DNA of 7,364 bases from contig VGRA01000123.1 in the NCBI GenBank assembly GCA_016875515.1, forward strand, positions 1-7,364, read 5' to 3'. How positions within the stretch are numbered: the first letter of the stretch is position 1; each line of letters starts with the position of its first letter. The notes beneath the pieces are model-generated. The model had not been told where the DNA came from, ran no database searches, and was given only the letters and a program-made list of their open reading frames with translations. The translations under genes were made by a program, and so were the position numbers. This document shows positions 5,461 through 7,364 of the stretch, piece by piece. The DNA is from Deltaproteobacteria bacterium. Lineage in GTDB: Bacteria; Myxococcota; Myxococcia; Myxococcales; Myxococcaceae.

Positions 5461-7364
5461 CTACAACGTCTGGATGGCCTGCCGGTTGATGATGCGCGGC
5501 GTGATGAAGATAAGCAGCTCCTGCCGGGTCTCCAGCTCCGACGTGCTCCGGAAGAAGTAGCCGATGATGGGGATGTTGCTGAAGAACGGCAAGCCGGCCT
5601 GCGCCTGCGAGCCCGTGCGCACGTAGATGCCGCCAATGACCGTGGTGTCCCCGTCCTTCACCAGCACCTGCGTCTGCGCCTCCTTGCGCTGGATGGCGGG
5701 CTGGCCGTTGGCGCCCGTCGCAGACGGGTCAGGCTGGTTGTTCTCCGCCCTGATGTTCATCATCACGCTGCCGTCCTGCGTGATGTGCGGCGTCACCTCC
5801 AACTGCAGCCGCGCCTCCACGAAGGTGGTGTTGACGCCCTGGGCGGAGGCCTGGCTGAACGGGATGGACACGCCCTGGCTGATGCGCGCCGTCACGTTGT
5901 CCAGCGTGGTCACCTTGGGCGCCGAGATGGTCTTCACCGCGCCCTGGTTCTCCAGCGCGGACAGGCGCAGGTTCAGGTTGGCCGCGCCCCCCGCGGAGCC
6001 GAAGATGAAGCCCAGCGCGCCGCCCGCCCCGGGGCCCGCCGCCGCCGGCAGGTTGATGGCGAAGTTGGGCTGGGACGACGTGCCGGTGGTCGCGCCCCCG
6101 GACGCCACGCCGCCCGCCACGGACACCTGGTTGGGGAAGATGAGCCCGGTGGCATTGTTCGTGGACGTGGCCAGCTGCCCGTTGCCGCCCCACTGCACGC
6201 CGATCTGCCGGGTGAACGTGGTGTTCGCCTCCACGATCCGGCTCTCGATGAGCACCTGCGGCGTCTGCGTGTCCAGGCTCTGCACCAGCGTGCGGGCCTT
6301 GGTGATGCTCGCCGCCACGTCCCGGATGACCAGCACGTTGGTGCGCGTGTCCACCGTCACCGAGCCGCGCTCGCTGAGGATGTCCTTGACCCGCGCGCTC
6401 ATGTCCATCGCGCTCGCGTAGTTCACCGGCACCAGGGCCACCTGCAGCGGCTCGTTCTTCTTCCGGGTCTCCTCCCGCTGCTCGCGCAGCTTGGACTCCT
6501 CCTCCAGCCGGCCCAGCGGCGCCACGCGGATGATGTTGTTGCCAAACACTTCCTTGCCCAGCCCCTTGCTGCGCAGCACCAGGTCCAGCGCCTGGTCCCA
6601 CGGCACGTTGCGCAGGCGGATGGTCACCCGGCCCGTCACGTCGTCCGCCACCACGATGTTCTTCTTGGACACCTCCGCGATGATGCGCAGCAGGTTGTGG
6701 ATGTCGATGTCCTTGAACTCGAACGTCACCTTCTGGCCGGTGTACTTCCCGGCCTGCCGGGGCGCAGAGTCTGCCGCGTAGATCTCCGGCTCGGTGGCAA
6801 AGCCCGCCGCCCGCACCGCGGTGGCGGCCTGCTCGTTGCGCTGCGCTGCCACGCGCAGCCGCCATGCCAGCCCCTCCTTCGTGCGCACCACGCCCTCCCC
6901 CGCCTCCAGCGCGGAGGCCGCGGAGACCACCAGGCGCACCTTCTTCTCCGCCCCCGGCACCGCGAAGGTGCTGATCATCTTCACCGGCGTGCGCAGCGCG
7001 GACGTGTCCAGGCTGCGCTCGAGCGACCTCGGCAGCGTGGCCCCCGTCAGCGTCAGCACCGCGCTGCGCGGGTCCGGGCGCTCCACGTCGAAGGCGGCGT
7101 CCCCGGACAGCTTGACCGTGAGCCGGCCCCCTTCCTCGTCCTCGTCGAAGCGGATGGCCTTCACCTCCGCCAGCTTCTCCGCCCGGGCCGCCGGCTTGTC
7201 CGCGGCTGCGGCAACCGCCACCGGCCGGGCCTCCGCCGGGGCGGGCGACGCGCCGTCCAGCGCCACGGGGCGCCCATCAATCTCCGCCTCGCCGCGGTCG
7301 TCTGCCGCCACCTGCGCCACCGCGGGCGCCGGCTTCGCCGCCGCGGCGGCCACCGCGCCCGGGG
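5461..7364 (-). CDS. pilQ: Type IV pilus secretin PilQ, C-terminal ~634 residues (5' end outside window)
   Basis: PilQ is the outer-membrane multimeric pore through which the type IV pilus passes. Counting from the first complete codon at 7362: an Ala/Pro-rich linker (~1-62); an AMIN domain (~66-172, KAIRFDEDEEGGRLTV... to GLAWRLRV), which in PilQ binds peptidoglycan; an N0/STN domain (~210-283, VTFEFKDIDIHNLLRIIAEV); a highly charged connector (LEEESKLREQREETRKKNE); an N1 domain (~305-365, ending VRDV/IRDV-type strands); and the secretin core (~368-628). The core has PQVLIESRIVEANTTFTRQIGVQWG, a Gly/Ala-rich gate region (~392-463), and the closing motif GLPFFSNIPIIGYFFRS followed by ELLIFITPRII. 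M. xanthus PilQ is about 900 residues, so about 270 residues with the signal peptide and further AMIN repeats are missing to the right. The GTG at 7353 lies in the linker and is not a start. In myxobacteria pilM-N-O-P normally precede it. Confidence 0.97.
   Translation of the reverse strand, partial: PGAVAAAAAKPAPAVAQVAADDRGEAEIDGRPVALDGASPAPAEARPVAVAAAADKPAARAEKLAEVKAIRFDEDEEGGRLTVKLSGDAAFDVERPDPRSAVLTLTGATLPRSLERSLDTSALRTPVKMISTFAVPGAEKKVRLVVSAASALEAGEGVVRTKEGLAWRLRVAAQRNEQAATAVRAAGFATEPEIYAADSAPRQAGKYTGQKVTFEFKDIDIHNLLRIIAEVSKKNIVVADDVTGRVTIRLRNVPWDQALDLVLRSKGLGKEVFGNNIIRVAPLGRLEEESKLREQREETRKKNEPLQVALVPVNYASAMDMSARVKDILSERGSVTVDTRTNVLVIRDVAASITKARTLVQSLDTQTPQVLIESRIVEANTTFTRQIGVQWGGNGQLATSTNNATGLIFPNQVSVAGGVASGGATTGTSSQPNFAINLPAAAGPGAGGALGFIFGSAGGAANLNLRLSALENQGAVKTISAPKVTTLDNVTARISQGVSIPFSQASAQGVNTTFVEARLQLEVTPHITQDGSVMMNIRAENNQPDPSATGANGQPAIQRKEAQTQVLVKDGDTTVIGGIYVRTGSQAQAGLPFFSNIPIIGYFFRSTSELETRQELLIFITPRIINRQAIQTL

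Noticed and set aside
5439..5636. N-terminal extension of the lipoprotein into pilQ
   Set aside because: The extension is Arg/Ser-rich shadow of pilQ; the signal peptide with lipobox and GAGGA support the ATG at 5438.
5627..6421. Open + strand frame of about 264 codons opposite pilQ
   Set aside because: Antisense of the secretin core with no recognisable motif and no Shine-Dalgarno of note.
7351..7353. GTG as the start of a 630-residue PilQ
   Set aside because: The frame is open to the window edge and the codon lies in an Ala/Pro linker; PilQ needs a signal peptide and is about 900 residues in M. xanthus.

Overview
The window is very GC-rich (roughly 70% by eye) and is packed with seven genes, all on the minus strand. 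The gene content points to a myxobacterium of the Myxococcus/Corallococcus/Stigmatella group. A type IV pilus secretin (pilQ) sits a few genes upstream of a large tetratricopeptide-repeat (TPR) protein that I recognise as SgmX, the MglA effector of type IV pilus motility. Between them lie a roadblock-fold protein and the housekeeping block efp-accB-accC. I cannot fix the genus or species without a search.

In transcription order (high to low coordinates) the layout is: pilQ, 3'-terminal ~70% (7364 to 5461); an unrecognised outer-membrane-type lipoprotein (5438 to 4749); a small roadblock/LC7-domain protein (4721 to 4347); efp, elongation factor P (4246 to 3671); accB, biotin carboxyl carrier protein (3663 to 3109); accC, biotin carboxylase (3092 to 1707); and sgmX, the first 555 codons, running off the left edge (1665 to 1). 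The gaps are 22, 27, 100, 7, 16 and 41 bases, so there is no gene-free stretch above 100 bases. The only gap large enough for a promoter or terminator is the 100 bases before efp. It holds a GC-rich hairpin and a TTGACG box.

The window has two functional themes. One is polar type IV pilus motility: PilQ is the outer-membrane pore, SgmX is the regulator that links the small GTPase MglA to pilus extension, and a lipoprotein and a roadblock protein of unknown role lie beside pilQ. The other is growth metabolism: EF-P rescues ribosomes stalled on polyproline, and AccB/AccC carry out the biotin half-reaction of acetyl-CoA carboxylase. efp-accBC is a common bacterial block, here inserted between the pilus genes and sgmX with tight spacing.

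The points most worth following up are: the roadblock protein next to pilus/MglA genes; the secretin-linked lipoprotein with four cysteines besides the lipidated one; an exact 54-residue super-repeat in the SgmX TPR array; a strong predicted hairpin covering the ribosome-binding region of sgmX; and two short conserved-looking peptides in the second disordered linker of SgmX. I see no CRISPR array, mobile element, tRNA or rRNA, and no clearly new multi-gene system.
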